In this document: positions 1 to 13,797 of the stretch, one piece after another
How positions within the stretch are numbered: position 1 is the stretch's first letter
How the letters are laid out: every line of letters starts with the position of its first letter
Assembly (NCBI GenBank): GCA_002104895.1
Contig: MCFG01000134.1
Span: forward strand, 75,001 to 132,500
Source of the DNA: Anaeromyces robustus
Lineage: Eukaryota > Neocallimastigomycota > Neocallimastigomycetes > Neocallimastigales > Neocallimastigaceae
Direction: 5' to 3'
Length of the DNA stretch: 57,500 nt
Notes under the pieces: model-generated
Told to the model about the DNA's origin: nothing
Databases searched by the model: none
What the model saw: only the letters and a program-made list of their open reading frames with translations
Translations under genes and position numbers: made by a program

Positions 1-171
1 TCGTAGACGTAAATCAAATTATGTCAGAATTAATAGTTCAGATAGTTTTCGTCAAACTATTAGTAATAATACTATGAATATAAATGTAAGAAATAATGAA
101 AATAATATGATTAAAGTAAAAAATGAAATTAAATTAGCAGAGGTAAATTTATATAATATATATTAATTAAT

Positions 172-220
<49 letters not shown>

Positions 221-2095
221 TTAAATTATCATATATATATATTTAATGTATTTGTTTTATTATTTAATTATTATATATAAATATTAATATTTAATATATA
301 TAAATTCATTTTTACATTTTTTTTTTTATATTTTATTTTTTATTTTTATTATTATTTTTTTCATTATTATAGAGTATTAGACCAGAAAGAATTTTATTTT
401 ATTGTAAAGGAAATGGAAATGTAAATGACATAAATAATAATTATATTCAACATGTAAATTCATTTCAATCTTTAAAACCAATAGGTAATGAACTTATTAG
501 TCAAACTATGGAAAAATCTTTCTTTTGGATAGATATTTTAAACCCAACAAAGGAAGAAATTGCAGTATTATCTGATGTATGTATATTATATTATTATATA
601 TTATAATATTTTTTAAATATATATTCTAAATATAATATCATTTATAATATATATATGTATATAAACTTATTAATAATATAATATATATATCAAAATTTAT
701 TATATATATATTATATTTTTTTTATTTTATTTTATTTTATTTTATTTTATTCATATTTATTTATATTTTATATAATTATTATTAATAAATAATAACATTT
801 AGGTATTTGGTATACACCCATTAACTGTAGAAGATATTGGATATGAGGATACTAGAGAAAAACTTGAATCCTTTTTAAATTATTATTTCCTTTGTATTAA
901 TTCATTTGAAGAAGATGAAAATGATTATTCAGATATTCATCCTGTCAATGTATCTGTTCTTGTATTTAAAAATTATGTTTTATCTGTAAGTATATATATA
1001 TATATCAAAATAATTTATTTTTAAATTTTATATCTATATATATATATATATATCAAAATAATTTATTTTTAAATTTTATATCTATATATATATATATATA
1101 TATAATTATAGATATTTAAATGTAAAAATATAAAATCATTTTTAAATGATGTTAATAATAATAATATAAAAATTAATAATTTTAATATTTTTAATATTAA
1201 TAAATGTTAAATAATAAAAATTTTTTATTAATGATAACAATATAGTTCCATTTAAGACCATTACCTCATACAGAACATATTCTTAGAAGAATTGTTCAAC
1301 TTAGTCAATATGATTTCAAAGTTAATGGAGATTGGATTGCTTATGCTCATATTGATGATAGTAATTATCTATAAATAATATATATATATTATAAATATAT
1401 ACTTTTTATTATATTATATTATATTAAATTATATATATAAACAATCTTTAATTTATTTATCCATTATATAATATATGTTTTATTAATTTTTATTTTATTT
1501 TATTTTATTTTTTTAATATTTAAATAAAATAGTTTCTGATTCCTTCATCCCATATTTAAATTCAGTTGAAATTGATGTAAATACAGTTGATGAATTAGTA
1601 TTAATTTTAAAAGAATCTGAAAAAAATGATATGCTTCGTCGTATTGGATTAGCACGTAAACATGTTACAGCTTTATTAAGACTTTTAAATGATAAATCTG
1701 AAGTTATAAAATCTTTAATTAAACGTATTTCCACTTTAAATCCTTCCTCTGAAAATTTATTATATTTAAGTGATGTTCAAGATCATGTTATTACTATGGT
1801 ACAAAACCTTAATCATTATGATCAAACTTTAACAAGAGCTCACTCTAATTATTTAGCTCAAATTTCTATTGAAATTACTTTAGCTACTAATGATACTAAT
1901 GATGTTGCTAATAAACTTTCTGTTTTAGGTGCTGTCTTTTTACCATTAAGTCTTATTTCAGGTATGTGGGGTATGAATGTTATTGTTCCAGGTCAAATGT
2001 ATGATTCTCTCATACCATTTGTTATTATTTGTGCTGTTATGGCAGCAATTGCTCTTATATCTATATATTTATCGAAACGTTTAGGTTGGATTTAA
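1..2095 (+). CDS. CorA-family Mg2+ transporter (Alr1/Mnr2 type), 3' part, five exons
   Basis: Inner or vacuolar membrane magnesium channel of the CorA superfamily, partial at its 5' end because it enters from the left edge. Exons read as 2-142, 373-576, 803-985, 1246-1360 and 1533-2095; the frame stays open across all four GT..AG introns and gives about 401 residues ending in a TAA. Family marks are the soluble-domain motif HPLTVEDI at the start of the third visible exon, a long helical region in the last exon, and the pore signature WGMNVIVPGQ between two membrane segments, with a short basic C-terminus (SKRLGWI). GMN is the selectivity motif known for CorA. The protein probably moves Mg2+ into the cytosol; whether it sits on the plasma membrane (Alr1) or vacuole (Mnr2) cannot be told. 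The introns are 172-260 bases and extremely A/T-rich. The family call is firm; the exact paralogue is not. Confidence 0.9.
143..372 (+). other. intron of CorA gene with very long poly-T tract
   Basis: The donor is AG|GTAAAT and the acceptor TTATAG|AG. The intron contains an uninterrupted T run of more than 40 bases close to the donor, then AT-only sequence. The reading frame is phase 0 across the junction. Such a run is prone to length error in sequencing. Confidence 0.8.
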
Positions 2096-3222
2096 ACAAA
2101 TAAATATATATACATGGAAAAAAAAAGAAAGAAAAAGAAAAAGAAAATATTAAAAACAAAACAAAACAAAACAAAACAAAAGATTAAAAAAAAAATTATT
2201 AGAAAACAAATTAAAAAAGAAACAAAGGTAAAAAAAAAAAAAAAAAAAAAAGTAATGTAAAAAACAAAAAATTAAAAAAAAAAAAAATTATTGGAAAACA
2301 AATTAAAAGGAAATGAAAAGCATAATAAACAAAATAAATTAAAATAAATAAAAATAAAATAAAATAAATTTAATTAAATTAAATATCAAAAATAAAAACA
2401 AAAACTAATGATAAGATAGAATAAGAAATATAAAACTTAAGATAAGATGAAACAAAATTAAATTCAATAGAGCAAACAAAAAAAATAGAAAGAAAGAAAG
2501 AAAGAAAACAATTATATAAAAGTAAGTGGAAAATAACTTAAGTTTAAATTAAAGAAATACATAAGAGAAATAAGAAACGAAACTAGAAACAAAACAATAA
2601 AAGATAAAACAAAAAATAAAAACTAAATAAGAATTAGAAAATATTATAAATAATAGAAAAGGAAAATTATAAAATCATAAAAAATCATAAGAATAATAAG
2701 AATAACAATAAAAAGAGTAATAATAATAATAACAACATATCAAACAAAATAATCATATATAAATAATATATTATAATATATCTATAAAAATATATAAAAA
2801 TATCAAGTATTTAAGAATGTTAAAAAAAAAAAAAATTTTTTTTTCATCGAAATCTAATTTTATATAGACTTTATAAATACTATAGTAATATTTTTTATTT
2901 ATATTATATTATTTATTTTATAAAAGTCAAAAAAAAAAAAAAAAAAAAAAAGAAAGAAAAGTAAAAGTTGAAAATATAGAATTAGAATTTGATATATATA
3001 TTGTTTTATTTTATTTTGTTTATTTTTTGTTTATTTATTTTTATTATATTCAATAATTATTTAATTTATATAATTATAATTGAATTATAAATTAAGTTGA
3101 ACATATATTAAAATTTAGTAATATTTAATTACTATATATATAAAATTAATTTTATTCATTTTATATTTTTTGTTTATAAATTTTTATAATGTTTTTATTT
3201 CATTTTTTTTTTGTAGATAAAA

Positions 3223-3269
<47 letters not shown>

Positions 3270-3920
3270 ATTAAATAAATAAATAAATAAATATTTTTAT
3301 ATATTAAAATTATTTAATAATATATAATATATATAATATATATATTATTAATATTAAATATAAACTGAATTTTTAACAATTATAATAAAAAACAAAACAA
3401 AACAATATATATAAATAATATTTTGGGATCAATGACACATCTATTACATTATTTAAGTTTTTATATTTAATTTTTTTTTATATTTATATATTTTTCTTTA
3501 ATGAATAATTTTTAATACTTCTTTTTTTTTTTTATTTTAATTATTAAGATAATCATAAAAAAACATGAAGAATAAAAACTTTTAGCTAGATTATAATTAT
3601 AGTCATACTGAAATAATTGAAATATAAATAATATATATAAAAATATAAATTTAAATTTTAATATTATTTATTCTAATTATTATTAAATAATAAGCTTTTT
3701 TTTATCCACAAATGGGAAAATTTTAAAAAAAAGCATAACTTTTATTGTATTACAAATGGGAAAATTTATAAAATAAGCCTATACAAAAAAAAAAAAAGTA
3801 ATTAAAAATAAATAAATATATATTTATTTACTTTCTTTTCCCCATATTAATAACTACTTCTTAATATTATAATAAGTTTTATTAATTTTTTTTTACTCTT
3901 TTTATATATAAAAATTGTTT
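2096..3920. other. gene-free A/T-rich spacer
   Basis: Long A-rich then T-rich blocks, AAAC and AAAT microsatellites (for example a (TAAA)n array near 3222-3295) and AT-only stretches. Two near-copies of CACAAATGGGAAAATTT lie near 3707 and 3752. I see no coding frame with gene-like composition and no RNA gene. Confidence 0.6.
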
Positions 3921-4278
3921 AATAACAAAAAAAAAAAATAGTTAATATATCAAGAATATATAAAATTAAATAATTATTTAATTTTGCATAATATTATATT
4001 TTAAATATACTATTTTTTTCAAGGAAACGAACTATTTAACAATATATATATATATATATACTTAAATCAATAATAAAAAAAGATAATATTAAAAAACATG
4101 AGAAATAATTAAATAATGTTTTAACGCACTTTATGCGCTTATAGTGCATTAAAAAGATTTGAAAAAATTAATAAAACTTTAGTATATTTAAAATATAATA
4201 TTATACAAAATTCAATAATTATTTATTTTTATATATTCTTGTTGTATTAACTATTTTTTTTTTTTTTTTTTTGTTATT
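3921..4278. repeat. foldback/MITE-like element with about 92-bp terminal inverted repeats
   Basis: The left arm 3921-4012 and the right arm 4180-4278 are inverted copies. Read by eye they differ at about five positions plus the length of a poly-A/poly-T run. The spacer of about 167 bases holds a short hairpin (GCACTTTATGCGCTTATAGTGC region, 4126-4147). Weaker inverted similarity continues outward to AATAAGCC near 3773-3780 and GGCTTATT near 4404-4411, centred on the same point, so the element may be about 640 bases. No coding capacity is visible. Non-autonomous DNA elements have this shape; no target-site duplication was identified. Confidence 0.6.
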
Positions 4279-5091
4279 AATTTTATTAATAGATAAGAAA
4301 TATTAAATCATTATGATAATTAATAATATTAGATATACTTATTAATATAATATAAACAAATATATTTTAAGAAAAGTTTTTTTTTTATATTGTTTTTTCA
4401 TACGGCTTATTATAATAATTCATTTATATATTATATTTATTCGTTTATACACAGAACATATGACGCACAAAAAAAAAAAAAAAAAGGCAATAAAAAGCAT
4501 ATGGCATACTATATAAATATATTGAATTTATTATATAAGCCTTTAAAATATAATATATAACAAATTTTATATATGTATATATATAAACAAAAAAAAAGTT
4601 TATTTTTTTTTTTATTTTTATTTTTTTATTTAGTGTTTTAATTTATTTTTATATATAAAATAAAGTTTTTAATGGATTTTTATACATTTTTTTAAATTTT
4701 TTAAATTTTTTTTTTTTTTTTTAGAATACAAAAAAAAAATAATAAATGAATTTAATAAAAAGTCATAAATAAATTTAATGAAGTGTAATCAATAAATTTA
4801 ATGAAAGAGTTCCAAGAAAAATATATTATTTAGTTTTCTTTTAGACTTCTTTTTTTATTTTATATTTATATTTTCGTATAAAAAAGGTTATAGTATTGAT
4901 GATGACGAAAACTTTTTTTTTCGTTTAATTATATAAAAGTTTAGTTAATAGAACAAATGTATAATAATTATTTTTTCAATTAATATTTTTAATTAATATT
5001 TTTAATGAATTGAAAAATAAATATTAAAATGTATACCAATAACCGGAAATAAAAAAAAAGTTTATTTATATAAAAATACATATATATACTT

Positions 5092-5164
5092 ATTTAATTA
5101 TTTCTCTTGTTTTTTAATATTATTTATTTAAAATAATATTAAAAAACAAGAGAAATAATTAAAT
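5092..5164. repeat. perfect 33-bp inverted repeat (hairpin)
   Basis: Arms 5092-5124 and 5132-5164 are exact reverse complements around a 7-base loop. The right arm plus the following bases to about 5208 repeat the interior of the foldback element at 4085-4176: both contain GAGAAATAATTAAATAATGT and AAAAGATTTGAAAAAATTAA. The two loci therefore belong to one dispersed repeat family. Confidence 0.7.
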
Positions 5165-5427
5165 AATGTGTATAGAGTACGTTAAAAGATTTGAAAAAAT
5201 TAATAAATCTTTTAAAAATTTTAAAAAATTTTATTAATATAACCATGGAATATTCTATTATTACATAAAGATATTATTATTTTTAATTAAAAAATAAAAA
5301 TATTTTTTAAAAAATTAATTAATATATATAATTTTAATATTAATTTAATACTTTAAATATGTTTAAACATATGGTTATAAAATAATAGAATATTCTATTG
5401 TTATTGTTATAAATTAATAAAATGGTA

Positions 5428-5493
5428 AACATTTAATTAATTTATAAGAAAATATAAAAATTTATCATATTTTCAAAAATTTAATTAAATGTT
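5428..5493. repeat. inverted repeat, about 27-bp arms
   Basis: AACATTTAATTAA at 5428 is mirrored by TTAATTAAATGTT ending at 5493. The pairing continues inward through GAAAATAT / ATATTTTC with small gaps. It is part of the cluster of hairpins between 3700 and 5500. Another nearby palindrome is AATAGAATATTCTATT at about 5384-5399. Confidence 0.5.
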
Positions 5494-6149
5494 ATTAAAT
5501 TTAAAAAATGTATAAATATACATTAGAAACTTTATTTTATATATAAAATGTAAAAAATTAATTTTCTTATATAAACATATTTGTTCAATTTTTTCAGACA
5601 AATCAACATATTAATTAAAAAATTATTCAACTGTAGTGGCTTGATAGATTTAAATTAAACTATTATATATTTATATTTATCATATTTCAATATTATTTTA
5701 TTTACTATAGATAATATATATTTATTTATTTTATTATAATTAAGAAAAAAATTATATAATATAATTTTGTGGCTTATAAAAAAATAGGTTAAACGTGTTG
5801 ATTTATCATATATATAAAAAAAATAATTTAGGCACAAAATTGGATAGAATTTTTTTTTTTAATAATTTAAATTAAAAAGAAAAAAACGCAATTATGCTTA
5901 TATAAATGTTTTTATTATTTTTAAATGAATAACTTTAATTATTTTTTTATATATAAAATTGGTAGTTTCTCTTAATTTTTTTTTTTCTTTAAAAAAAAAA
6001 AAAATTAAAAAAAAAATAATAATTATTGATATATGTTATTTATTAGAAATTAATAATATATATGAATTATTGTTATAAATATATATAAAGATTTTTTATA
6101 TTTAATTTCTTAAATTAAATATATTATTAATAATAAATTAATAAAATAA

Positions 6150-6185
<36 letters not shown>

Positions 6186-6305
6186 AAAAAAAAGTTAATT
6201 TAAGTTTAAAACAATAAAACAAATATAGATAATAAAAAAGTAATTTATATATAAAAAAATTCAATTCTAAATTTCAAATTTAAAAAATAAAAAATAAAAG
6301 CAAAA
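5494..6305. other. upstream spacer of the ABCA gene
   Basis: A/T-only sequence with an (AAAT)n array around 6150-6185. The last 60 bases before the ATG at 6306 are A-rich, as they are before every gene here. No further gene was seen. Confidence 0.5.
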
Positions 6306-6539
6306 ATGATATATATAAGACACTTGAAAACAATTCTTTGGAAAAATTGGAAATATTTCAAAGTACATACTTTGTTATTCATTTTTATTTTTGAAATAGT
6401 TATTACATTTATGCTTCTAGGTCCATTATGTAAATATTTAAATTTTTTTTTTTTTTCATTTAAATTATTTTTATTTATAAAAATAATAAATGCTATGTAT
6501 ATTACAAAAAAAATTATAAATATATATATTTATAATTTC

Positions 6540-6593
<54 letters not shown>

Positions 6594-9500
6594 TTAATTA
6601 TTATTATTGATTATTTTTTTTATATCATATTATTAAAATATTAATAAATATTCAATATATATTATATAATTTATATATATATATTTTACTATTTAAAAAT
6701 AGTTGGAAGTTCTGTTGAAGATCTTAATTATGAAGCTGAACCATCTACTCCATTAGTTGGTGTATCTAATAATATTAACAAATTTTCTTTTGAACATAAA
6801 GCATATACTCTTGGTTTTGTATTACCAAAAAATCAACCAAAAGATGTTGGAAATGAATTAATTTCTAATATTATGAATGACCCATATATAAATGGTGTAG
6901 ATTTAAACCCTAAAACAAATTTATATCATTTTCAAGATATAGAACCTAAAATTTTTGAAGATGAAAATCAATTTATTAAATATATTGATAATGATAGAAA
7001 AAATTCTGTTATAGGAGGTATTATATTCCATGACGATTTTAACGATTATACTATCAAAATTAGGAATACAGAAGTTACTGATTCTATTATGCCCTTTGTT
7101 AATGAGTTGGCACAAACTATAAGATTTGAATATGTTGAAACTGGTGATGTTATATTTTCGGATGGATATACCTATATAGGAAATCCACCAGCTGAGCAAT
7201 ATATTTCTTTATTTGTACCATTACAAATAGTTATTGATAGTGCCTTAATAAAAATGAAAACAAATGGAACAGTACAAGGATTTGATGTAGAATTGGGAAA
7301 ATTAAGTAGACCTAATATTCATTATAGTAGTTTAAGAGAAGAATATATTGATACTTTATCTTATTCTGGTTATGCTTCATATATATTTATTATTTTTATT
7401 ATTACTATGATTCATTTTGGTAATCGTTTAACCCAAGAATTTGAAGATGGAACAAGAAAATGTCTTATTTCTATGGGTGTCCATCGTAGTATTTTATGGT
7501 TAAGTTGGGAATTAATATATTCGGCTTTTGCTTTAATTACTGTACTACTTAATCTTGTAATAGATCCTACATTTATTTTATCCTTTAGTGGTCGTATAAT
7601 TTTTACTTTAGTTATCATATTATATATGTTTTCTGCTCATGCCATTACAATTATTCTTTCTTTAATATTTAAGAAAAAAAAGACAGTATTTCTATTTACT
7701 TTATTAATTATGGCATTGTTTATTAAATTTAATGAATTAGTATATAATTTAAAATTAAAAGGTTATTATTATTTAGAAAAAATTTTATGTATTCTATTTC
7801 CACCTACAAATATAAGTATGGCTGGTGCTAATATAACTCGTACCTATTATCTTACTCGTGAACTTAGTATTGTTAACATTTTTAAAAATGGTTTTGGAAT
7901 CTATATATTAATAGCCATTGTTAATATTATTCTTTATTATCTTATTATATTGATGATAGATTATATTGATAAAGTAGATTTTAGATCCATTAGTTTTAGA
8001 CGTTCCAAAAAATTAAAAAATAATGATCAATGTCAAAAAAATATGAAAGATATTGAAAAAGATCCTACCGGAATGGAATGTTATGTTCAAGTGAAAAATA
8101 TTTATAAAACTTTCTCATTTAGAAAAAATCTTGTTACAGATTCTGATAACAATGATAAGAAATTAGGTAATAAATTTATTGCTAATAATAATATCAGTTT
8201 TAATGTTTATAAAGATGAAATATTTGCTATTTTAGGTAATAATGGTGCAGGTAAAAGTACTTTAATTAATAATATGATTGGTTATACTAATCCAGATTCT
8301 GGAGAAACCTATTATTCTGGTGTACCTATATCTAAATACAAGAGTGAAATTCATAAAGAGTTAGGTATTTGTCATCAATATAATATTATTTTTGATGGAT
8401 TTAGTGTTAGAGATCATTTCAAAATATTTTGTGGTATAAAAGGTATTAATGTTGATATTGATCAATTTCTTCGTGATATTGATTTATGGGATAAAAGGGA
8501 TTATGAAGTTCAAAAATTAAGTGGTGGTCAAAAAAGAAAATTTTGTATTGGTTTAGCTTTTATTGGTAATCCAAAATATGTCTTTTTAGATGAACCTACT
8601 ACTGGGTTAGATCCATTATCTCGTAGAAAGATTTGGAATTTCTTACTTAAAATGAAAAAAGGTCGTGTTATTTTTATTACTACCCATTATATGGATGAAG
8701 CTGATATTATTGCTGATCGTAAATTAATTATGTATAAAGGAACTATTCTTTGTTTAGGTAGTAGTATTTATCTTAAAAATCATTTCCATATGAAATATAG
8801 TTTAGAAGTAGAAACTGATCATTTTGAATCAATTGATAAATTGATTAAATCTTTTATTCCAGAAGCAGAATTATATAATGATAAAACAGAAATAAAAAAT
8901 GAAGAAAATCAAAAAGAAAGAAATTCTATGATATCTTCAAATTCAAGTAATAATAATAATAATAATGATGATGATGATGATGATAATGTAATTATTAATT
9001 GTGATAATAATAATAATGAGAATACTTCTATTATGAAAAATTGTTATATTTGGAAATTACCAATTACTGAATCATCTAAATTTTCATTACTTTTAAAGGA
9101 ATTAGAAAATAAAAAATTAAATAAAGAATTAAATAATTTTGCTTTAAGTTCACCAATGTTAGAAGAATTATTTGTTAAATTAGAAAGAGATGCAGAAAAA
9201 AAGGATGAAATGATGTGGAATAACAATAACAATGAAAAAGAAGAAAATAGTGATAATAATAATGAAATAAAATTACCTACTCTTTATCCAGTTAAAAAAC
9301 CAAATAGTTTCATTACAGCTTTACGTATGATGCGTTTCAGGTTTAAAATTTATTTACGTCGTAAAGTCTTTTTAATAATGACTTTACTTTTCCCATTAGT
9401 TATTGTATTGGGTATATTCCCATTTTTAAGTCAAATGAGTCAATCTCTCAATTTAACTGAATATCCAGAAATTAATATTTCTGCCAATGATTATAAAGAT

Positions 9501-11840
9501 CATCTATGGAATTATGATATAAAGAATTCTACTAATGGTATGAATCAAATATTAACTCAATCTTTATTAGAACAAGAATTTCCAAGTTTGTCTAATACTA
9601 ATAATATTAATAATAATAATAATCAATCAAGTGTAACCTATTTTACAACTGTTGAAATGGAAGAAAAGGGACATGAAGAAGATGATAAAATACATTATTA
9701 TGTTTCTAACTTCCACGGTAATTTTACAGATATAGATAAAAAGTATCATTTTAGTATTTATTATAATGAATCTATGCCTCATTCCATTCCAGCAACCATT
9801 AATTCATTAGCTAATTCTATTTTAACTTCCAATAATATAAATGAAACCTTTAATATTCGAAATCAACCTTTAAATACATTTGTTTTTAATAATTATATTA
9901 TCTTAAAATTTTATTGTGTTATGATAATGGGTATGATCGTAAGTTTTATTTTAGCTTATTATGGTTCTAATGTCGTTTATGATCGTAGTTCTAAATTATT
10001 AAAACAATATCAATTAAATGGTGTTTCCAACTTAAGTTATTGGCTTTCCGTATTAATAACAGATTATATATGGTTTTTATTATCCTGTTTTATTATTATT
10101 GGAGCTATCATACTTTGTAAATTTGTTCCTTTCACCTATATCAGTATAATTTCGGTGGTTCTTCTTCATTTTTGTATTGCTAGTATTCCTTGTTTACTTT
10201 TTGTTTATTGTATTAGTTTAATATTCAAAAAGGATGATTCAGCTTTCTTTATATTAATCATAATTAATATATTCCCTATCATTCTTTGTAGTTATAAAGC
10301 AGCTTTTGAACTTTATGAAAGTGATTCTGAATTTCATGCTAAGGAAACAATAATTGGTAGTTTTATTACCGCAGCAGTTATGAATACTCTTTTCCCAACT
10401 TTTGGATTTTTACGTGTTTTTAAAGATGTTATTTCTATAGGATTTAAACATTATACCATAAAATATGATATTTCCTTTTTCAACTTATTTTTAGTTAAAA
10501 ATGGTTTATTACCTCATTTCGTTTCTACCCTTCCTGCTATTCTTGTTTACACTTATATTTTATATTTTATTGATAAAAAGTTTTTCACTCCTACACGTGT
10601 TGGTATCATTGAAATTAAAGATAAAATTGAAGAAAGGTTTAATGACGAAATTAAAAATAGTGATGAAGATTTACGTCATGAATATGAACGTGTAGTTAAT
10701 GATCTTAAAACAACTAATACTAATACTAATACTAAAGGTACTACTAAAAATAAAAAGGATTATTCATCTCAAAAATCTACGATTCCAATGAAATTCTTAA
10801 ATTTAACTTTAGAATATAGTCATTTAGATATTAGTACCAAGGAAGAAATGGTAGAATATATGAATAGAAAGAAAGCTAATAAATATGGAGAATATCATTT
10901 ATCCGAATTTGGTAGTAGACGTGTAGTTATGACAGCTTATGAAAATGTTTCCTTTGGTATAAATAAATGTGAATGTTTTGGTCTTTTAGGACCTAATGGT
11001 TCAGGTAAATCAAGTTTTTTAAATACTTCTTCCTTTACTTATAAACAAACTTTAGGTAATATGTATTATGATGGTAAAAATACATTAGATAAGAAAGGAA
11101 ATGAAATTACTTTAGGTTATTGTCCACAAGAAGATGTAGTATGGAAAGAATTAACTTTATTTGAACATATTGAAATGATCCTTTACATTCATGGTTATTC
11201 TTTAAGTAAATCCAAAAATTTAGCTAAACAATTTATACAATATTGTCGTCTTCAACCACATAAAAATAAATTACCATATGAATTAAGTGGTGGTACACGT
11301 CGTAAATTAAATATTATAACTTCTATTTGTAGTTCTTCATCAAGAATTATGTTAGATGAACCTTCTGCAGGTATGGATCCTTCTACACGTCGTTATGTTT
11401 GGGATATATTAAAAGCTTCTATTCAAAGTAATGAATCATCAATTATTATGACAACTCATTCTATGGAAGAAGCTGAATTACTTTGTAATCGTTTAGCTAT
11501 TATTGTTAATGGTAAATTACGTTGTATTGGTACTCCTGAACATTTAAAAATGAAATATGGTAAAAGTTATATTTTAGATGTTAATACAGATGATATTGAA
11601 CGTTTCCATCAAGATATTGTTATTGGTAAAAAATTATTTGGTAATCATATTTATCATCGTGAAGATAAATCACCTCAACGTATTACCTATGAAGTTGAAA
11701 ATGCTAAAGATATTGGACGTGTATTTGATATTATGGAATCTTGTCGTAAAACAAATCATTTTACAGATTATAGTTATTCACAAACTACTTTAGAACAAGT
11801 ATTCCTTAATTTTGCAGCACTTAAAGAAAATGGTATTTAA
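6306..11840 (+). CDS. ABC transporter, subfamily A, full-length (TMD-NBD-TMD-NBD)
   Basis: Exon 1 is 6306-6429 (start ILWKNWKYFK, the usual ABCA N-terminus, plus one membrane helix). A GT..AG intron at 6430-6702 contains an (ATT)n array, and exon 2 is 6703-11840; together they encode 1753 residues. A large extracytoplasmic loop follows helix 1, then helices from about residue 265. The first nucleotide-binding domain has Walker A GNNGAGKST (about 552), signature LSGGQKRK and Walker B VFLDEPTTGLDP with TTHYMDEAD. An Asn/Asp-rich linker lies near 790. A second membrane domain follows with its own lumenal loop, then a second ATPase domain: GPNGSGKSS (about 1470), LSGGTRRK, IMLDEPSAGMDP, TTHSMEEAE. 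The C-terminus carries TTLEQVFLNFA, typical of ABCA. Both ATP sites keep the catalytic residues. The family moves lipids or related amphipaths; the substrate here is unknown. ABCA proteins are absent from most Dikarya but present in early-diverging fungi and amoebae. Confidence 0.93.
6541..6597. repeat. (ATT)n microsatellite inside the ABCA intron
   Basis: A run of about 18 ATT units inside the 6430-6702 intron. Read from exon 1 without splicing, it would give a polyisoleucine extension ending in a stop, which supports the intron. Confidence 0.8.
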
Positions 11841-13759
11841 ACTTAAATTAAAAAAAAAGATAAATATAAAATAAATAAAATAAAATAAAATAAAAAATAA
11901 AATAAAATAAAAAATAAAATAAAATAAGAAATAAAATAAAATAAAATAAAATAAAATAAAATAAAAAGAAAGCGTCAATAATAATAATTAATAATAAAAA
12001 GAAAGAAAAGCTTAAAATATAAATAAAGAAGATAAAAAAAAGAGCATAAAAAAAAAAAAGAAAAAAAGAAAGGTAAAAAAAAAAGGAAAATAATTTTTTA
12101 ATATATATATTTATATATTTATATATATATAAATATATATGAAATAAAAAATATATAATTTTTTTTATCTTTTTTTTTTTTTTTTTTTTTTTTTTTGTAT
12201 TATATATATATATAGTTACATTTAATTGAAAATATTTTTTCAATAAAAATAAAAAAAAATTTTTTTTTTAATATATAAATAAATAATTATTTATAAATTA
12301 TAATTTAAAATAATTATTTTAATAATATAATTAATTAATTGATTAAAAAAATTAACAACAAAATTAAAAAAAAAAAATAAAAAGAAATATAAAAAATGTG
12401 AATTAATAATGTAGAAATAAAATAAAATATAAAAAATAAATAAAGAATAAAGAGTTTTTTTTTTTTTTTTTTTTTTACTTTTTCATTAATAAAAGTAAAA
12501 AAAAAAAATATAAAAAAAAATATTTATTTATATGTTAATTATTATTAAGATGAATTTATTAAGATAGAAATTATATTATTATAATTAGATATGTTTTTCT
12601 TTTTTAATATATTTAATATAATAATAATAAATATTTTAATAGTACAAAATCATCTATATAAAATAATATTTAATAAATAAATTGAATAATTTATTTGTTA
12701 ATTGATTTATTGAATATATATTTAATTTTTATAATATTAATATTGAATAGAAAAAATAAAATAAAATATGAATTAAAAATGTAAAGAAAAAAATAAAATA
12801 AAATAGATAGTGAAATAAAACATGTAATGAACTATATTGAAATAAAACAAAATAAAATTAAAAAAAATAAAATAAGAATAAATCAATAGTTTTTTTTTAT
12901 TATTATATTTAATATATTTAAATATATTTATTTATAATTAAATATTTCATATATATATAAAGTATAATAGATTTAGTTGGAAAAATATAATAATACGTAT
13001 ATATATATATATAAAGATATTTTAATTATAGAATATACAGTTAAAATAACTTAAGTATTATTATTTTTTTCTTTTTTTTTATATACATTACATATATATT
13101 TAATGGAAAGGATGTAATTGTAAATCAAGAGTTCAGAATTAAAAAAGCATAAAGAATGAACTATAAAAACTACATATACTATTAATGTTATGGTTAACTC
13201 GTTAATATACAGTGATATAAATAATAATAAACATTATTGTTTATTATTAATATTCAATATTTTTAATATAATATTAATATATTTATTGATATTTATTATA
13301 AGAAGTAATAAGAAATAATAAGAAAAAAAATATTAGTTAATATATATAAAAATAATAACTAACTAATTAATTTTAGTTTTAAAAATTTTTTTTTACCTTT
13401 TTACTTTTGTGATTGATACATTTATATTAATAATGTTTTATTTATATATTACATTTTAACATTTTAACATTTTACATTTTATATTTTATATTTTATAATT
13501 TATATTTTATATTTTATATTTTATAGTATATAATTAATTTTTTATTTTTCATTTCATTTTATATTTTTTATAGTTTATTCACAACCCATAAAAATTAATG
13601 TGGGAAAAATTAAAAAATTTTTTAAAATTATTTACTGTGGATAGAAAATTCTTTTTCTTTTTTTTAATATAAATCAGAAAAAAATTTTTTTTTTTTTTTT
13701 TAATTTTTAATTAAAATAAAACAATTGAAATAAAAAAAAAAAGCTGTGTAACTTTACTT

Positions 13760-13797
<38 letters not shown>

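Noticed and set aside
6306-6644. Unspliced 112-residue frame ending in polyisoleucine
   Set aside because: It is exon 1 of the ABCA gene read into its intron; a proper donor and acceptor restore the family sequence.
11848-12243. Minus-strand frame rich in Phe, Leu, Ile and Lys
   Set aside because: It is the complement of AAAAT repeats and homopolymers, with no domain and no gene-like composition.
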